Program-made: the position numbers and the translations under genes
Shown: piece by piece, positions 44,340 to 54,164 of the stretch
Position numbering within the stretch: the first letter of the stretch is position 1
Layout of the letters: each line of letters opens with the position of its first letter
Source of the DNA: VXPQ01 sp965116435
GTDB lineage: Bacteria; Bacteroidota; Rhodothermia; Rhodothermales; VXPQ01
Direction of reading: 5' to 3'
DNA length: 64,000 nucleotides
Assembly (NCBI GenBank): GCA_965116435.1
Contig: OZ220686.1
Coordinates: forward strand, 1,860,001-1,924,000
The notes under the pieces: model-generated
What the model was told of the DNA's origin: nothing
What the model saw: the letters and a program-made list of their open reading frames with translations, nothing else
The model's database searches: none

Positions 44340-47237
44340 ATGCCCACCGCGTTTTCCTCTACCGACCGTTTTGCAGAGCGGCACAATGGGCCGACGGAAG
44401 AAGACATTCGCGAGATGCTCGAACAAGTGGGGTGTTCCACCCTGGACGAGCTGATCGACCGTACGATTCCGTCGGATATCCGCCTGGACCGGATGCTCGA
44501 TTTGCCGGAAGCACTCAGCGAACAGGACTTGCTTGCGAAAGCGCATGCCCTCGCCGACAAAAACCGCGTGGGCCGGTCGTACATAGGTATGGGCTATTAC
44601 GATACGGCGACGCCTGCGGTGATCCGTCGGAACGTGCTGGAAAATCCGAACTGGTACACCCAGTATACGCCCTACCAGGCCGAAATTTCGCAAGGCCGGC
44701 TGGAGGCGTTGCTGAATTTCCAGACTGCGGTGGCGGACCTGACCGGATTGCCCATCGCCAACGCCTCGTTGCTTGACGAAGCGACGGCCGCCGCCGAGGC
44801 CATGACCATGCTGGCCCGGAGTTCGAGGAAGCGGAGCGCGCACGTTTTTCTGGTGGATGTTGCGTGTCATCCCCAAACGATCCGGGTCGTGCAAACCCGG
44901 GCGAAACCGCTGGGCGTAACGGTCGTCGTCGCGGATTGGCGGACCTTCGCGTTCGGCGACGAGGTATTTGGCGCGCTCGTGCAATATCCGACCACCGACG
45001 GGGCCATTTACGACTATTCGGCGTTGTGCGCACAGGCTCGGCAGGCCAACGCGCATGTCGTCGCGGCTGCGGATTTGCTGAGCCTGACGCTGCTTGCGCC
45101 GCCGGGCGAATTCGGGGCGGATGTCGCCGTCGGAACCACGCAGCGATTCGGGATGCCCATGGGATATGGCGGTCCGCACGCCGCATATCTGGCCGCGACC
45201 GAGCCGTTCAAGCGCAAGATACCCGGACGCATTATCGGGCTGTCGGTGGATGCGCACGGAGATCCCGCCTTGCGCATGGCGCTCCAGACGCGCGAGCAGC
45301 ACATTCGGCGGGCGAGGGCGACCTCCAATATTTGCACGGCGCAAGTGCTTCCCGCCATCATGTCCGGCATGTATGCGGTGTATCATGGGCCGGACGGACT
45401 TCGCGCCATGGCCGAGCGAATACACCGGCTCGCGAGGTTGTTCGGGAACGGCCTGGAGCGCCTGGGCCACGGTCTCCGGCACGCCCGGTTTTTCGACACG
45501 CTGCGCATTGATCCGGGGCGCGGCGATGCGGAACGCATTCTTCGGAACGCCGAACGGCATGGCGTCCACCTGCGCCGCTACGACGACGGCTCGCTGGGCG
45601 TGTCGCTCGACGAAACCACGGGCCTTGAAGAGGTCGATGCGCTACTGCATATTTTTGCGGGCGAGTCGGGCGGCGTATCGGGCTGTGTATCGGCTGAAGC
45701 GCTGGTCCCGGAGGCGCCGCCTGCCTTTGCCGGGCCGCTGCAACGCGCCACGCCGTTTCTTGAACATCCGGTGTTCCGCCGGTACCGTTCCGAAACGGAA
45801 ATGATGCGCTACCTGCAACGCCTTGCATCCAGAGACTTGTCGTTGACGACCAGCATGATCCCCCTCGGATCGTGCACGATGAAATTGAATGCGGCGGCCG
45901 AATTGTTGCCGATTACCCTGCCGGGATTCAGCGGGCCGCACCCCTGCATTCCTGAAGATCAGGTGCCGGGATACGCCGAGTTGATCGAGGAACTGGATGC
46001 CTGGCTTGCCGAGATCACCGGATTTTCCCGTACGTTTTTCCAGCCCAATTCGGGCGCGTCGGGAGAATATACAGGCCTTCTCGTCATCAAGGCCTGGCAC
46101 GAATCCCGGGGGGACGACCGGCGCACGGTGTGCCTGATTCCCGAATCGGCCCATGGGACCAATCCCGCCAGCGCCGTCCTGGCGGGCATGCAGGTGGTGG
46201 TGGTCAACACGGACGAGGCAGGCAATGTAGACGTGGGGGCGTTGCGTGAGGCGGCGGACAAGCATGCGGATCGCCTGGCGGCGTTGATGATTACGTATCC
46301 GTCTACGCACGGCGTGTTCGAAAAAGACATTCGGGAAATAATCGATGTCGTGCATCGCCGCGGGGGGCAAGTCTATCTGGATGGAGCCAACATGAATGCG
46401 CAGGTGGGTTTGTGTCGCCCCGGCGATTTTGGGGCGGACGTGTGCCACCTGAACCTGCACAAGACCTTCTGCATTCCGCATGGGGGCGGCGGTCCGGGGA
46501 TGGGGCCCATTTGCGTGGCGGAGCATCTTGCGCCGTTCCTGCCCGCCTCGCCGCTGCCCGGAGCGCAGGACGACGAAGCGGCTGTGGGACCGGTGGCGGC
46601 GGCGCCGTACGGCAGCGCAAACATTCTGGTCATATCCTGGGCCTATATCGCCATGATGGGCGCGGAAGGGCTTGCCCGGGCCACGAAACTGGCTATTCTG
46701 AATGCGAATTATATGATGGCGCGGCTCGAAAAGACGTATTCGGTGCTGTACAAGGGCGCCTTTGGCCGGTGTGCGCACGAATTTCTGCTCGATTTGCGGC
46801 CTTTCAGCCGAAGCGCCGGCATTTCCGAGCGCGACGTCGCCAAGCGCCTGATGGATTACGGGTTCCATGCCCCGACCGTCTCGTTTCCGGTGGCGGGCAC
46901 GCTCATGATCGAACCGACAGAGAGCGAAACGAAAGAGGAAATGGATCGCTTTTGCGAAGCGCTGGAGCGCATCCGGGAAGAAATTCGGCACATTGAGGAG
47001 GGCGCCGCGGATCCTGTGCAGAATGTGCTCAAGAATGCTCCGCATACGGCGCGCATGGTCGTCGCCGACGCCTGGCCGTATCCGTACAGCCGGGAAACGG
47101 CGGCTTTTCCGGCGCCCTGGACCCGCGCGCACAAGTTCTGGCCCGCCTCGGGCCGCATCGACGACGCCTACGGGGATCGCAACCTTGTGTGCGCCTGCCC
47201 ACCCATAGAAGAATACGTTTCGGAAGAAGCACCCTGA
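44340..47237 (+). CDS. gcvP: glycine dehydrogenase (decarboxylating), P-protein
   Basis: 965 residues, a full-length single-chain P-protein (both halves fused). Start MPTAFSSTDRFAERHNGPTE matches the family. The PLP lysine is K708 in LNLHKTFCIPHGGGGPG, and the C-terminal half holds GSCTMKLNAAAE. It decarboxylates glycine and transfers the aminomethyl group to the lipoylated H-protein. gcvT and gcvH are not nearby. Together with glyA (58247-59554) it belongs to one-carbon metabolism. Confidence 0.97.
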   Translation: MPTAFSSTDRFAERHNGPTEEDIREMLEQVGCSTLDELIDRTIPSDIRLDRMLDLPEALSEQDLLAKAHALADKNRVGRSYIGMGYYDTATPAVIRRNVLENPNWYTQYTPYQAEISQGRLEALLNFQTAVADLTGLPIANASLLDEATAAAEAMTMLARSSRKRSAHVFLVDVACHPQTIRVVQTRAKPLGVTVVVADWRTFAFGDEVFGALVQYPTTDGAIYDYSALCAQARQANAHVVAAADLLSLTLLAPPGEFGADVAVGTTQRFGMPMGYGGPHAAYLAATEPFKRKIPGRIIGLSVDAHGDPALRMALQTREQHIRRARATSNICTAQVLPAIMSGMYAVYHGPDGLRAMAERIHRLARLFGNGLERLGHGLRHARFFDTLRIDPGRGDAERILRNAERHGVHLRRYDDGSLGVSLDETTGLEEVDALLHIFAGESGGVSGCVSAEALVPEAPPAFAGPLQRATPFLEHPVFRRYRSETEMMRYLQRLASRDLSLTTSMIPLGSCTMKLNAAAELLPITLPGFSGPHPCIPEDQVPGYAELIEELDAWLAEITGFSRTFFQPNSGASGEYTGLLVIKAWHESRGDDRRTVCLIPESAHGTNPASAVLAGMQVVVVNTDEAGNVDVGALREAADKHADRLAALMITYPSTHGVFEKDIREIIDVVHRRGGQVYLDGANMNAQVGLCRPGDFGADVCHLNLHKTFCIPHGGGGPGMGPICVAEHLAPFLPASPLPGAQDDEAAVGPVAAAPYGSANILVISWAYIAMMGAEGLARATKLAILNANYMMARLEKTYSVLYKGAFGRCAHEFLLDLRPFSRSAGISERDVAKRLMDYGFHAPTVSFPVAGTLMIEPTESETKEEMDRFCEALERIREEIRHIEEGAADPVQNVLKNAPHTARMVVADAWPYPYSRETAAFPAPWTRAHKFWPASGRIDDAYGDRNLVCACPPIEEYVSEEAP

Positions 47238-47384
47238 TCTTCTTGCCGATGGTTCCTGCAGGGAGTATCTTCAGGAAGTATCCTCAGGCAGTATCTTACA
47301 GGCAGTATCTTACCGAGAGCGCTCGCAGAAGACAGCAGCCCATTCTTTTGCGCATGACCACCTTTTGCAAGGCGGTGCACAGCC

Positions 47385-48080
47385 ATGACCAAGACGTTGC
47401 CGGAAAGCCGAACCATTCTGATCGTGGACGACGAACAGGATTTGCTGGACCTTCTCCAGTATAATTTCGAACAGGAGGGTTTCCGAACCATCACGGCGCT
47501 GGATGGCGCCGAGGGTTTGCGTCGCGCGCAGCAAGAGGATCCGGATCTCATTGTGCTTGATATCATGATGCCGAAAATAAACGGCATTGAGGCGTGTCAA
47601 CGGATTCGCCGGAATGCGAATCTGCGCGACAAACCCGTTATCATGCTGACCGCCCGCACCGAAGACCAGGATTATATAGAGGGACTGGATGTGGGTGCGG
47701 ATATATACATAGGCAAGCCCGTTTCGGTGCCTGTGCTGATCAGTCAGGTGAACGCCCTGCTTCGGAGCGCCGGGCGGACGCAAAATCCGCCGGACATTTT
47801 GCATTTTGGCGGGATGAAGGTGAATCGCGATCGCTATCTCGTGGTGCATAATGGCGAGGAAATTCGCTTGCCGAGAAAAGCGTTCGATCTCCTGTACTTC
47901 CTGGTGTCGAATCCGGGCCGGGTGTTTCGACGGCAGGATTTGCTGGACGCCGTCTGGGGGCAACGCGTGTATGTGACGGACCGCACGGTGGATGTGCATG
48001 TGCGCAAGCTGCGCGAGAAGTTCGGGCGCGGCCTGATTACAACCATAACCGGCGTAGGATACAAGCTGAACGAGGACTGA
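47385..48080 (+). CDS. OmpR/PhoB-family response regulator
   Basis: 231 residues. The receiver domain has the acidic pocket VDDEQD, the phosphoacceptor D59 in LIVLDIMMP and the conserved lysine in YIGKPVSVP. The C-terminal winged helix ends with TVDVHVRKLREK and TGVGYKL. It acts with the histidine kinase whose ATG overlaps its stop by one base. The pair resembles PhoB-PhoR, but no pho genes are present to fix the signal. Confidence 0.94.
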   Translation: MTKTLPESRTILIVDDEQDLLDLLQYNFEQEGFRTITALDGAEGLRRAQQEDPDLIVLDIMMPKINGIEACQRIRRNANLRDKPVIMLTARTEDQDYIEGLDVGADIYIGKPVSVPVLISQVNALLRSAGRTQNPPDILHFGGMKVNRDRYLVVHNGEEIRLPRKAFDLLYFLVSNPGRVFRRQDLLDAVWGQRVYVTDRTVDVHVRKLREKFGRGLITTITGVGYKLNED

Positions 48081-49117
48081 TGCAACGCATTGCGGCGCAC
48101 ATGGCGTGGACCGCAGCGCTTCTGACTGGAGGGGCTTGCCTGCTGGTCGCGCTGGTTACGCAGATTTCCTATGCGTGGCCCGTATGCGTGGCCGCTGCGG
48201 TGGGGTGCGTCATGTACTTTGTGGTCCGGCGCCGCGTTACGGACCGCTTGCAGGGCGTCCATGATGTGCTGCGCGAGATTCGGCGCGAACAAGGCTATGC
48301 GGATGCGCCGATCGACGATGGCGGGGATGAAATAGATCAGCTTATGCGGCGAGGGGATCAGGCCCGGTACGCCGTCAGCAATCGTATCGCCGATCTGAGC
48401 CAGGCGGACAGTTTTCGGCGGGGGTATGTGGGCGATGTTTCCCATGAAATAAAAACGCCCGTCTTCGCCATTCAGGGATTTGCCGAAACGTTGCTGAACG
48501 GCGCTCTTGAAGATGCGAACGTCAACCGGGGGTTCGTGCAGAAAATTCTGCATCATGCGTTTCGGTTGAGCACGCTGGCCAAGGACCTTGGGGAAATTTC
48601 CCGTATTGAGACCGGGGCGTTTCAACTGGATCGGGAGCCGTTCACCGTCGTTCCTGTTTTTGACGAAATTGTGGAATCCCTTGAGCACACAGCCCGAAAA
48701 CGGAATATTCGCGTACATAGCGAGGTCCATCCCGACGCCGAATGGGTGGATGGGGATCGCGATCAACTTCAGCAGGTGCTTGTCAATCTGGTGGATAACG
48801 GCATCAAGTACAACAACGAGGGCGGGTACGTGAAACTTGTTGCGCGCCGCACGGAGGAGTTCGTGAGCATATCCGTTGAAGACAACGGAATCGGTATCCT
48901 TCAGGAAGATGTGTTCCGGGTCACGGAGCGCTTCTTCCGCGTGGACAAGAGCCGGTCGCGCGCACAAGGGGGCACGGGTCTGGGATTGTCCATTGTCAAA
49001 CATATTCTCGGAGCGCATGGCGCCATGCTCGATATACAGAGCGCGCCCGGCGCCGGCTCGACGTTTTCGTTTTCGTTGCCTGCCGTCGAGCCCCAAATGA
49101 TCGCCGAATCTTTCTGA
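48080..49117 (+). CDS. sensor histidine kinase (PhoR-like)
   Basis: 345 residues. Two N-terminal membrane helices with almost no periplasmic loop are followed by the H-box GDVSHEIKTP (H122), a dimerisation helix, the N-box NLVDNGIKYN and G-boxes DNGIGI and GGTGLGLSIVKH. It phosphorylates the response regulator immediately upstream. The lack of a substantial sensor domain suggests it senses through the membrane or a partner protein. Confidence 0.93.
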   Translation: MQRIAAHMAWTAALLTGGACLLVALVTQISYAWPVCVAAAVGCVMYFVVRRRVTDRLQGVHDVLREIRREQGYADAPIDDGGDEIDQLMRRGDQARYAVSNRIADLSQADSFRRGYVGDVSHEIKTPVFAIQGFAETLLNGALEDANVNRGFVQKILHHAFRLSTLAKDLGEISRIETGAFQLDREPFTVVPVFDEIVESLEHTARKRNIRVHSEVHPDAEWVDGDRDQLQQVLVNLVDNGIKYNNEGGYVKLVARRTEEFVSISVEDNGIGILQEDVFRVTERFFRVDKSRSRAQGGTGLGLSIVKHILGAHGAMLDIQSAPGAGSTFSFSLPAVEPQMIAESF

Positions 49118-49225
49118 TTTTTTTCGGCGTTCGGGGCCACACCGGTTTTTTTGGGCGGCGTTCCCGATGGCCGCGCACGGGTCTCTAAAACATTCCTGTA
49201 CAACATTCCTGAAAAGCATTGCCGC

Positions 49226-49996
49226 ATGCTACGCAAGGCGTACGAAATTACCCGCGCTCAAAGGCTGTTTGTCTTTTGCACCGCCGTGTTCATCACGGCG
49301 CTCGTGGTCGCCGAAGCGACAGCGGGTAAATTTTTCACGGTCTTCGATCTTCCCACAGGCATCGTTATTTTCGGGGTTACGTTCAACGAAGTGATTATGA
49401 CCGCCGGGGTGATCGCCTTTCCCGTCACGTTTATCGTGACGGACCTGATCAACGAGTACTACGGCAAGGAAGGCATTCGTTTCGTGACGTTTGTGGGCAT
49501 GGCCATGATCGGGTTCGAATTTGTCTTGCTGTATGTGGCGATGGCTGTGCCGACGGCGCCCGTTTCGCCTATTTCCGACGAGGCGTTCCTGGATGTTTTT
49601 GGCGCGACGGGGCGGGTTATTTTCGGCAGCATGACCGCGTACCTGATCGGGCAGCTTGTAGACATTCACCTTTTTCACCGGCTGCGCACGCTTACCGCGG
49701 GGCGGATGTTGTGGTTGCGCGCCACCGGCTCCACGCTCGGTTCCCAGTTTATTGACACCTTTGTGGTGTTGGGCGTCGCATTCTGGGGACAACTTGCCTT
49801 TCAGGAAATTCTGGCGATCACGTTGTTCAATTACGCCTACAAATTCATTATCGCCGTGGTGATTACGCCGGTCATTTATCTGGCGCACTGGTGCATGGAC
49901 CGGTATCTGGCGCAGGATAGCCAGGACGCGTTGTCCAGCGGCGGCGATGGCGGCGATGCGGACGCCGGGCGGGAAGCGCGGCCGCTCCAGTCGTGA
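49226..49996 (+). CDS. queuosine precursor transporter (VUT/YhhQ family)
   Basis: 256 residues from the ATG at 49226, with six or so hydrophobic helices (FVFCTAVFITALVVAEATAG; VIAFPVTFIVTDLINEYYG). The TDLINEYYG motif and C-terminal RATGSTLGSQFIDTFVV are diagnostic of the family that imports preQ0/preQ1. The product takes up queuosine precursors for tRNA modification. The upstream in-frame start at 49151 adds only a short, non-conserved leader. A role in two-component regulation is not implied by its position. Confidence 0.88.
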   Translation: MLRKAYEITRAQRLFVFCTAVFITALVVAEATAGKFFTVFDLPTGIVIFGVTFNEVIMTAGVIAFPVTFIVTDLINEYYGKEGIRFVTFVGMAMIGFEFVLLYVAMAVPTAPVSPISDEAFLDVFGATGRVIFGSMTAYLIGQLVDIHLFHRLRTLTAGRMLWLRATGSTLGSQFIDTFVVLGVAFWGQLAFQEILAITLFNYAYKFIIAVVITPVIYLAHWCMDRYLAQDSQDALSSGGDGGDADAGREARPLQS

Positions 49997-50018
49997 TTGC
50001 GGCCGGTTTCGGGCGGAT

Positions 50019-50960
50019 TCAGACGATTTCCGCGATTTCGTTGAAGGTGCGGTTCACGAACGAAAGCCAGCCGTGCGGGTCGCGGCCTTTCTTCACGACG
50101 TCGAAAAACGCTTCCTGCAACGCCGCGGTGACCGGTCCTCGCCGACCGCTCCCGATCCGGTGCTTATCGACCGAGCGTATCGGCGTGACCTCGGCGGCCG
50201 TGCCCGTAAAGAACAGTTCGTCGGCGATGTAGAGAGCCTCGCGGGGAATGCGGGCTTCCACAAGGTCGTAGCCGCGTTCTTTCGCCAGCGTAATGACCGT
50301 GTCCCGCGTAATGCCCGGAAGAATGGACAACGCCACCGGCGTCGTAAGGATTTTTCCGTCGCGCACGAGGAACAGGTTCTCCCCGCTGCCTTCGCCCACA
50401 TATCCGTCGTAGGAGAGCATGATGCCTTCTACGTACCCGTTCAGCACCGCATCCATTTTGGCCAGCGAGGCGTTCAGGTAATTTCCGCCGGCTTTGGAAA
50501 GCGCCGGGAAGGTGTTCGGCGCCATGCGATTCCAGGAAGCCACATGTACGTCTACGCCTTCGCTCAGCGCCTCGGGGCCCAGGTATTTGCCCCATTCCCA
50601 TACGGCGATCACGGTTTCGACCGGGTTGTCCATCGGGTTGACGCCCATGGGCCCGGCGCCGCGGAAGGATAGCGGACGAATATAGCACGCCCGCATGCCG
50701 CTTTCGCGCACCGTCTGAAGCGCCGCCTCTACCAACTCGTCGATCCCGTAGGGGATGTCCATTCGATGAATTTTCGCCGATTCGATCATGCGTTGCATGT
50801 GCTCCCGAAGCCGGAAAACACCCGGGCCAGCGTCCGTATCGTAGCAACGAATGCCTTCGAAGACGGACGATCCGTAATGCAAGGCATGGGTCAGGACATG
50901 CACCCTGGCGTCCTCGTACGGGACCAGCTTGCCATTGAACCAGATGGGATGTTTGGACAT
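50019..50960 (-). CDS. ilvE: branched-chain amino acid aminotransferase
   Basis: 313 residues. Opening WFNGKLVPYEDARVHVLTHA and HYGSSVFEGIRCY are the fold-type IV signature. The PLP lysine is K156 in PALSKAGGNYLNAS, and the C-terminal VGEGSGENLFLV plus FFTGTAAEVTPI complete the site. It transaminates valine, leucine and isoleucine. It is the last gene of the minus-strand run, 119 bp after the glycosyltransferase, and may have its own promoter. Confidence 0.95.
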   Translation of the reverse strand: MSKHPIWFNGKLVPYEDARVHVLTHALHYGSSVFEGIRCYDTDAGPGVFRLREHMQRMIESAKIHRMDIPYGIDELVEAALQTVRESGMRACYIRPLSFRGAGPMGVNPMDNPVETVIAVWEWGKYLGPEALSEGVDVHVASWNRMAPNTFPALSKAGGNYLNASLAKMDAVLNGYVEGIMLSYDGYVGEGSGENLFLVRDGKILTTPVALSILPGITRDTVITLAKERGYDLVEARIPREALYIADELFFTGTAAEVTPIRSVDKHRIGSGRRGPVTAALQEAFFDVVKKGRDPHGWLSFVNRTFNEIAEIV

Positions 50961-51079
50961 GGGATACGCGGGACGTAAAGACGTAAAGCAAGGTTATTAT
51001 CAAGAATGCTCCGAACCGTTGCCGAAGCCGGGCAAAAAACAATGCAGGCCAACAGGATACCCTGCAACGAGAAAACGGG

Positions 51080-51808
51080 TCAAAGGTTCTTTTCGGGACG
51101 ATGGCTCCGTTTCAAGGCGAAGGCGCCTATGGTCCAGAGAATTTTTATCGAAGCCTTGGCCGTTCCCGACACGGAGCCGGTGACCTTGGAGACGCCCACC
51201 CGTCGGCGGTACGAGACGGGCGTTTCCAGGCACCGCAGCCCGGCTCGCACGGCCTTGATCTGCATTTCAACGGTCCACCCGAACGTTTTGTCCTGCATGG
51301 CGAGTTGCTCCAGGGCGGTGAACCGGATGGCGCGAAACGGTCCGAGATCGGTGAAGCGGACGCCCCATCGCCACCGGATCAGGGTGCAGGCGACATAGTT
51401 GCCGATCAGGGCCTGAGGCAGCATGGCTCCTGGTTCCCGGGCGCCGGTCATGCGCGAGCCGACCACGAAATCCGCCTCGCCGCGCGCGATCGGGGCGACG
51501 AGGCGCGGCATTTCTGCGGGATGGTCGCTGTGGTCCCCATCGAGAAATACGACAATGTCCGGCTTGCGGCTGCGCGCATAGTCGATTCCCCGAAGACAAG
51601 CCCAGCCATATCCCTTGCGGTCCTCGCGCAACACGGTGGCCCCGGCCGCCCGCGCGCGTTGCGCCGTTTCGTCCGTGGAGGCATTGTTCACCACAATGAT
51701 TTCGTCCACCTGGTCCGAGGGAATGTCCCGTATGACGCGGCCAATGGCGCCCGCTTCGTTGAAGGCGGGAATGATGACGAGCACGTGCGCGCCCTGTGTT
51801 TCGACCAT
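51080..51808 (-). CDS. family 2 glycosyltransferase
   Basis: 242 residues. The GT-A fold shows VLVIIPAFNEAGAIGRVI, the DxD-like FLDGDHSDHP and the acceptor-side FGWTVEMQIKAVRAGL. Proteins of this length and form are usually polyprenyl-phosphate hexose transferases, lacking C-terminal membrane helices. The sugar and acceptor cannot be told. It lies 11 bp downstream of a lipoprotein gene in the same operon. Confidence 0.87.
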   Translation of the reverse strand: MVETQGAHVLVIIPAFNEAGAIGRVIRDIPSDQVDEIIVVNNASTDETAQRARAAGATVLREDRKGYGWACLRGIDYARSRKPDIVVFLDGDHSDHPAEMPRLVAPIARGEADFVVGSRMTGAREPGAMLPQALIGNYVACTLIRWRWGVRFTDLGPFRAIRFTALEQLAMQDKTFGWTVEMQIKAVRAGLRCLETPVSYRRRVGVSKVTGSVSGTAKASIKILWTIGAFALKRSHRPEKNL

Positions 51809-51819
51809 CGGGGTTCGGG

Positions 51820-52884
51820 CTATGGCGTGTGTTCTGTACGTGTTGTCGGCGCCCAGCGGTACAGACGAAGTTCCGGCTCGGGGCTCGATACGGCCACCGC
51901 GATGGCCCAGGTTTCGTCCGCCTGGCGGCGAACCGTCAGGTCCTGGGGAAAGAACGAGGCGTTCCAGGCGCGTTCGGGTTCTGTCAAACGATGGACAAGG
52001 CGCCCCGTCCGGTCGAAGGCGTCGATGCGTAGCCAGCCGGCCCGCAGATTCAGCACAAAGAGGAGATCGTGTTCCGCCGCTGCCGAAGGCGTCAGCAAAG
52101 GGGCTTTGTGGACGTCTCCCTGCATCCAGGCGAGGCTACGGGCCAGCATGGGCGAATCGAACCCGCGCAGCGCCAGCGTGTCGATCGGTTCCCCGGGCGG
52201 TTCGTCCAGTGCGATGACGTCGACGACGGGCCGAAATCCCGACAAGCTCAGGAGCGAATCTCCCCAGAACCGGAGCATGCCTGCGTGCCGCCAGTAGGGC
52301 CCGGGCAGACTATGGCGGGTTGCGGCGTGGCCGGACGGGTCGATCTCGGCGACGAATCCTCCGCGTTCCGGGTCTACGCGCTTGTAATAGACGGTATGAT
52401 TGCTGAACGCGCCGTACGTCAGTGCAGCGTCTGAACGTTCTTCGTCCCGGATCGGGAGGGTTCCGACTGGTTCGCCCTCCACAAAAAAGTGCATGGCTGG
52501 CGTTTCCGGTTCGAAGAGGGCGACCGTATCCGCCTGCACGCCCGCAAGCCAGGGAATGTTCGGCGCGGCGAAGGTGTCTACGGGGGCGCCGGATATGTCG
52601 AAGACGAACACGAGCGCCTGTTCCGCATCGCTCAGGTAGATGGGGCCCGCACTTGCCGGTCCGAATCGTACGGTTCGGGGGTATGCATCTCCCTCGTCGG
52701 CGACGATGGGGCGGGTCCAGGCCAGCGCCAGCGTGTCCATCGGAACGGATACGGCCAGCGCGCGGGACAGGGAGTCGGCAGGCGCGAGCGCCGTAGATTC
52801 CTGGCGGCGGCAGGAATACGGAAGGCAACCGGACAAAAGAAGGAGCGCCGCCGCCGCGATCGCGCTGAAACGCTGTCCCTTCAT
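51820..52884 (-). CDS. beta-propeller-like lipoprotein, unknown function
   Basis: 354 residues. MKGQRFSAIAAAALLLLSGC is a lipoprotein signal with Cys20 as the modified residue. The mature domain is rich in short beta strands and repeats a blade-like pattern (FDISGAPVDTF, IDAFDRTGRLVHRL), consistent with a six-bladed propeller of the NHL/6-blade type seen in Bacteroidota. No catalytic motif is visible. Its start overlaps the HtrA stop (ATGA), and it may act with this protease or the glycosyltransferase in the envelope. Confidence 0.7.
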   Translation of the reverse strand: MKGQRFSAIAAAALLLLSGCLPYSCRRQESTALAPADSLSRALAVSVPMDTLALAWTRPIVADEGDAYPRTVRFGPASAGPIYLSDAEQALVFVFDISGAPVDTFAAPNIPWLAGVQADTVALFEPETPAMHFFVEGEPVGTLPIRDEERSDAALTYGAFSNHTVYYKRVDPERGGFVAEIDPSGHAATRHSLPGPYWRHAGMLRFWGDSLLSLSGFRPVVDVIALDEPPGEPIDTLALRGFDSPMLARSLAWMQGDVHKAPLLTPSAAAEHDLLFVLNLRAGWLRIDAFDRTGRLVHRLTEPERAWNASFFPQDLTVRRQADETWAIAVAVSSPEPELRLYRWAPTTRTEHTP

Positions 52885-54083
52885 CTGGCTTGCCGACCGA
52901 TACGCATCGTTACTTCCCGGAACGATTCGTTGCGCAGGACGCCGAAGCGCACCTCGTCTCCAGGTCGATAGTCCTGCATTTTGCCGCTCAAATCTTCATG
53001 TCCGTCAATGGTTTCTCCGTCCATGGACACGATGACGTCGTAGGGTTCGAAGCCGGCTTCGTCCGCCGGAGAATCCCGGTCGATATCGCGCACCAGCACG
53101 CCCTCTTCGGAAGTTATGCCCAATGCCTGGCCAATGCCGGGGGTGATTTCGGAGACGTACAATCCGGTGTAGAACGCCCGGTCTACCTGTCCGTGCTCGC
53201 GGAGTTCGTCGAGGATGCGTTGCACCTTGCGGGCCGGTACGGCGAACCCGATGCCTATGGAGCCGCCGGTCTGGCTGTAGATGGCGGTGTTTACCCCGAT
53301 CACTTTCCCGAGGGCATTGACCAGCGGGCCGCCGGAGTTGCCCCGGTTGATGGCGGCGTCCGTCTGGATCATGTCGCGGAGCACTCGCCCGTCTTCGGTC
53401 GGTCCCAGATTGCGCGCCACGGCGCTGACCACGCCGACGGTCACGGTGGGCTGCGCCGCTTCGAACAGGCCGAACGGATTGCCCAGCGCAATAACCCACT
53501 CTCCGGGGAACGCGTCCTCTTCGAGGTCGAAGGTCAGGTAGGGCAACGGCTCCGGCGGCTCCACCTTGATCAGGGCAATGTCGGAAACCGGGTCGGAGCC
53601 GACGAGGGCGCCTTCCAGCGCCTGGCCGTCCGGTAAAGCGACGGTGATTCTGGAGGCGTTGCCCGCCACGTGGTCGTTGGTCACGATGTAGCCGTCGGGG
53701 GACACGACGAACCCCGAGCCCAGGCCTTCCACCTCTTGTTGTTCGCTATACTGCGGGCCGAAGAAGTATTCAAAAAAGGGGTCGGAGAAGAACGGGTCCT
53801 GGTATTGGATTTGTTCTATGATATTGATGCTCACGACGGCCGGGGAAGCGATTTCTACGGCGCGCGTGATGGCTGTGCGCCGGGATGCTTCGATGTCGGC
53901 CTGCATGGTTTCGCTGCGAAGCGGGACGCTGGCCGTCTCGCGGACGGTTTGCTCCGCGGCGGCGCTGTTTTCCGGGATGGGGGTTGCCTGGGACAATGCA
54001 TTGTGTTTGCATCCCAATACGGTCAGGAGCAACAGGATGCAGCCCGGAAGGCGGGGTGCGAAGGATGTGTTTTTCAGGCGCAT
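52881..54083 (-). CDS. HtrA/DegP-type serine protease, lipoprotein form, single PDZ domain
   Basis: 400 residues. The signal ends in a lipobox (LLTVLGC, Cys25). The trypsin-like domain carries the triad H138 (TNDHVAG), D168 (PVSDIALIK) and S250 (NRGNSGGPL). One C-terminal PDZ domain (about 300-395) follows, whereas classical DegP has two. It is a periplasmic quality-control protease of the DegS/HhoA size. The C-terminus overlaps the lipoprotein gene (ATGA). No stress promoter was identified. Confidence 0.92.
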   Translation of the reverse strand: MRLKNTSFAPRLPGCILLLLTVLGCKHNALSQATPIPENSAAAEQTVRETASVPLRSETMQADIEASRRTAITRAVEIASPAVVSINIIEQIQYQDPFFSDPFFEYFFGPQYSEQQEVEGLGSGFVVSPDGYIVTNDHVAGNASRITVALPDGQALEGALVGSDPVSDIALIKVEPPEPLPYLTFDLEEDAFPGEWVIALGNPFGLFEAAQPTVTVGVVSAVARNLGPTEDGRVLRDMIQTDAAINRGNSGGPLVNALGKVIGVNTAIYSQTGGSIGIGFAVPARKVQRILDELREHGQVDRAFYTGLYVSEITPGIGQALGITSEEGVLVRDIDRDSPADEAGFEPYDVIVSMDGETIDGHEDLSGKMQDYRPGDEVRFGVLRNESFREVTMRIGRQAR

Positions 54084-54164
54084 TGCGCTGCCGTAACGGG
54101 TAAGGAATTCGCTGCGTTTTGTGTTACGAGATCGCCGGGGGGTGGTTTCGGGAGCGTCCGCCCG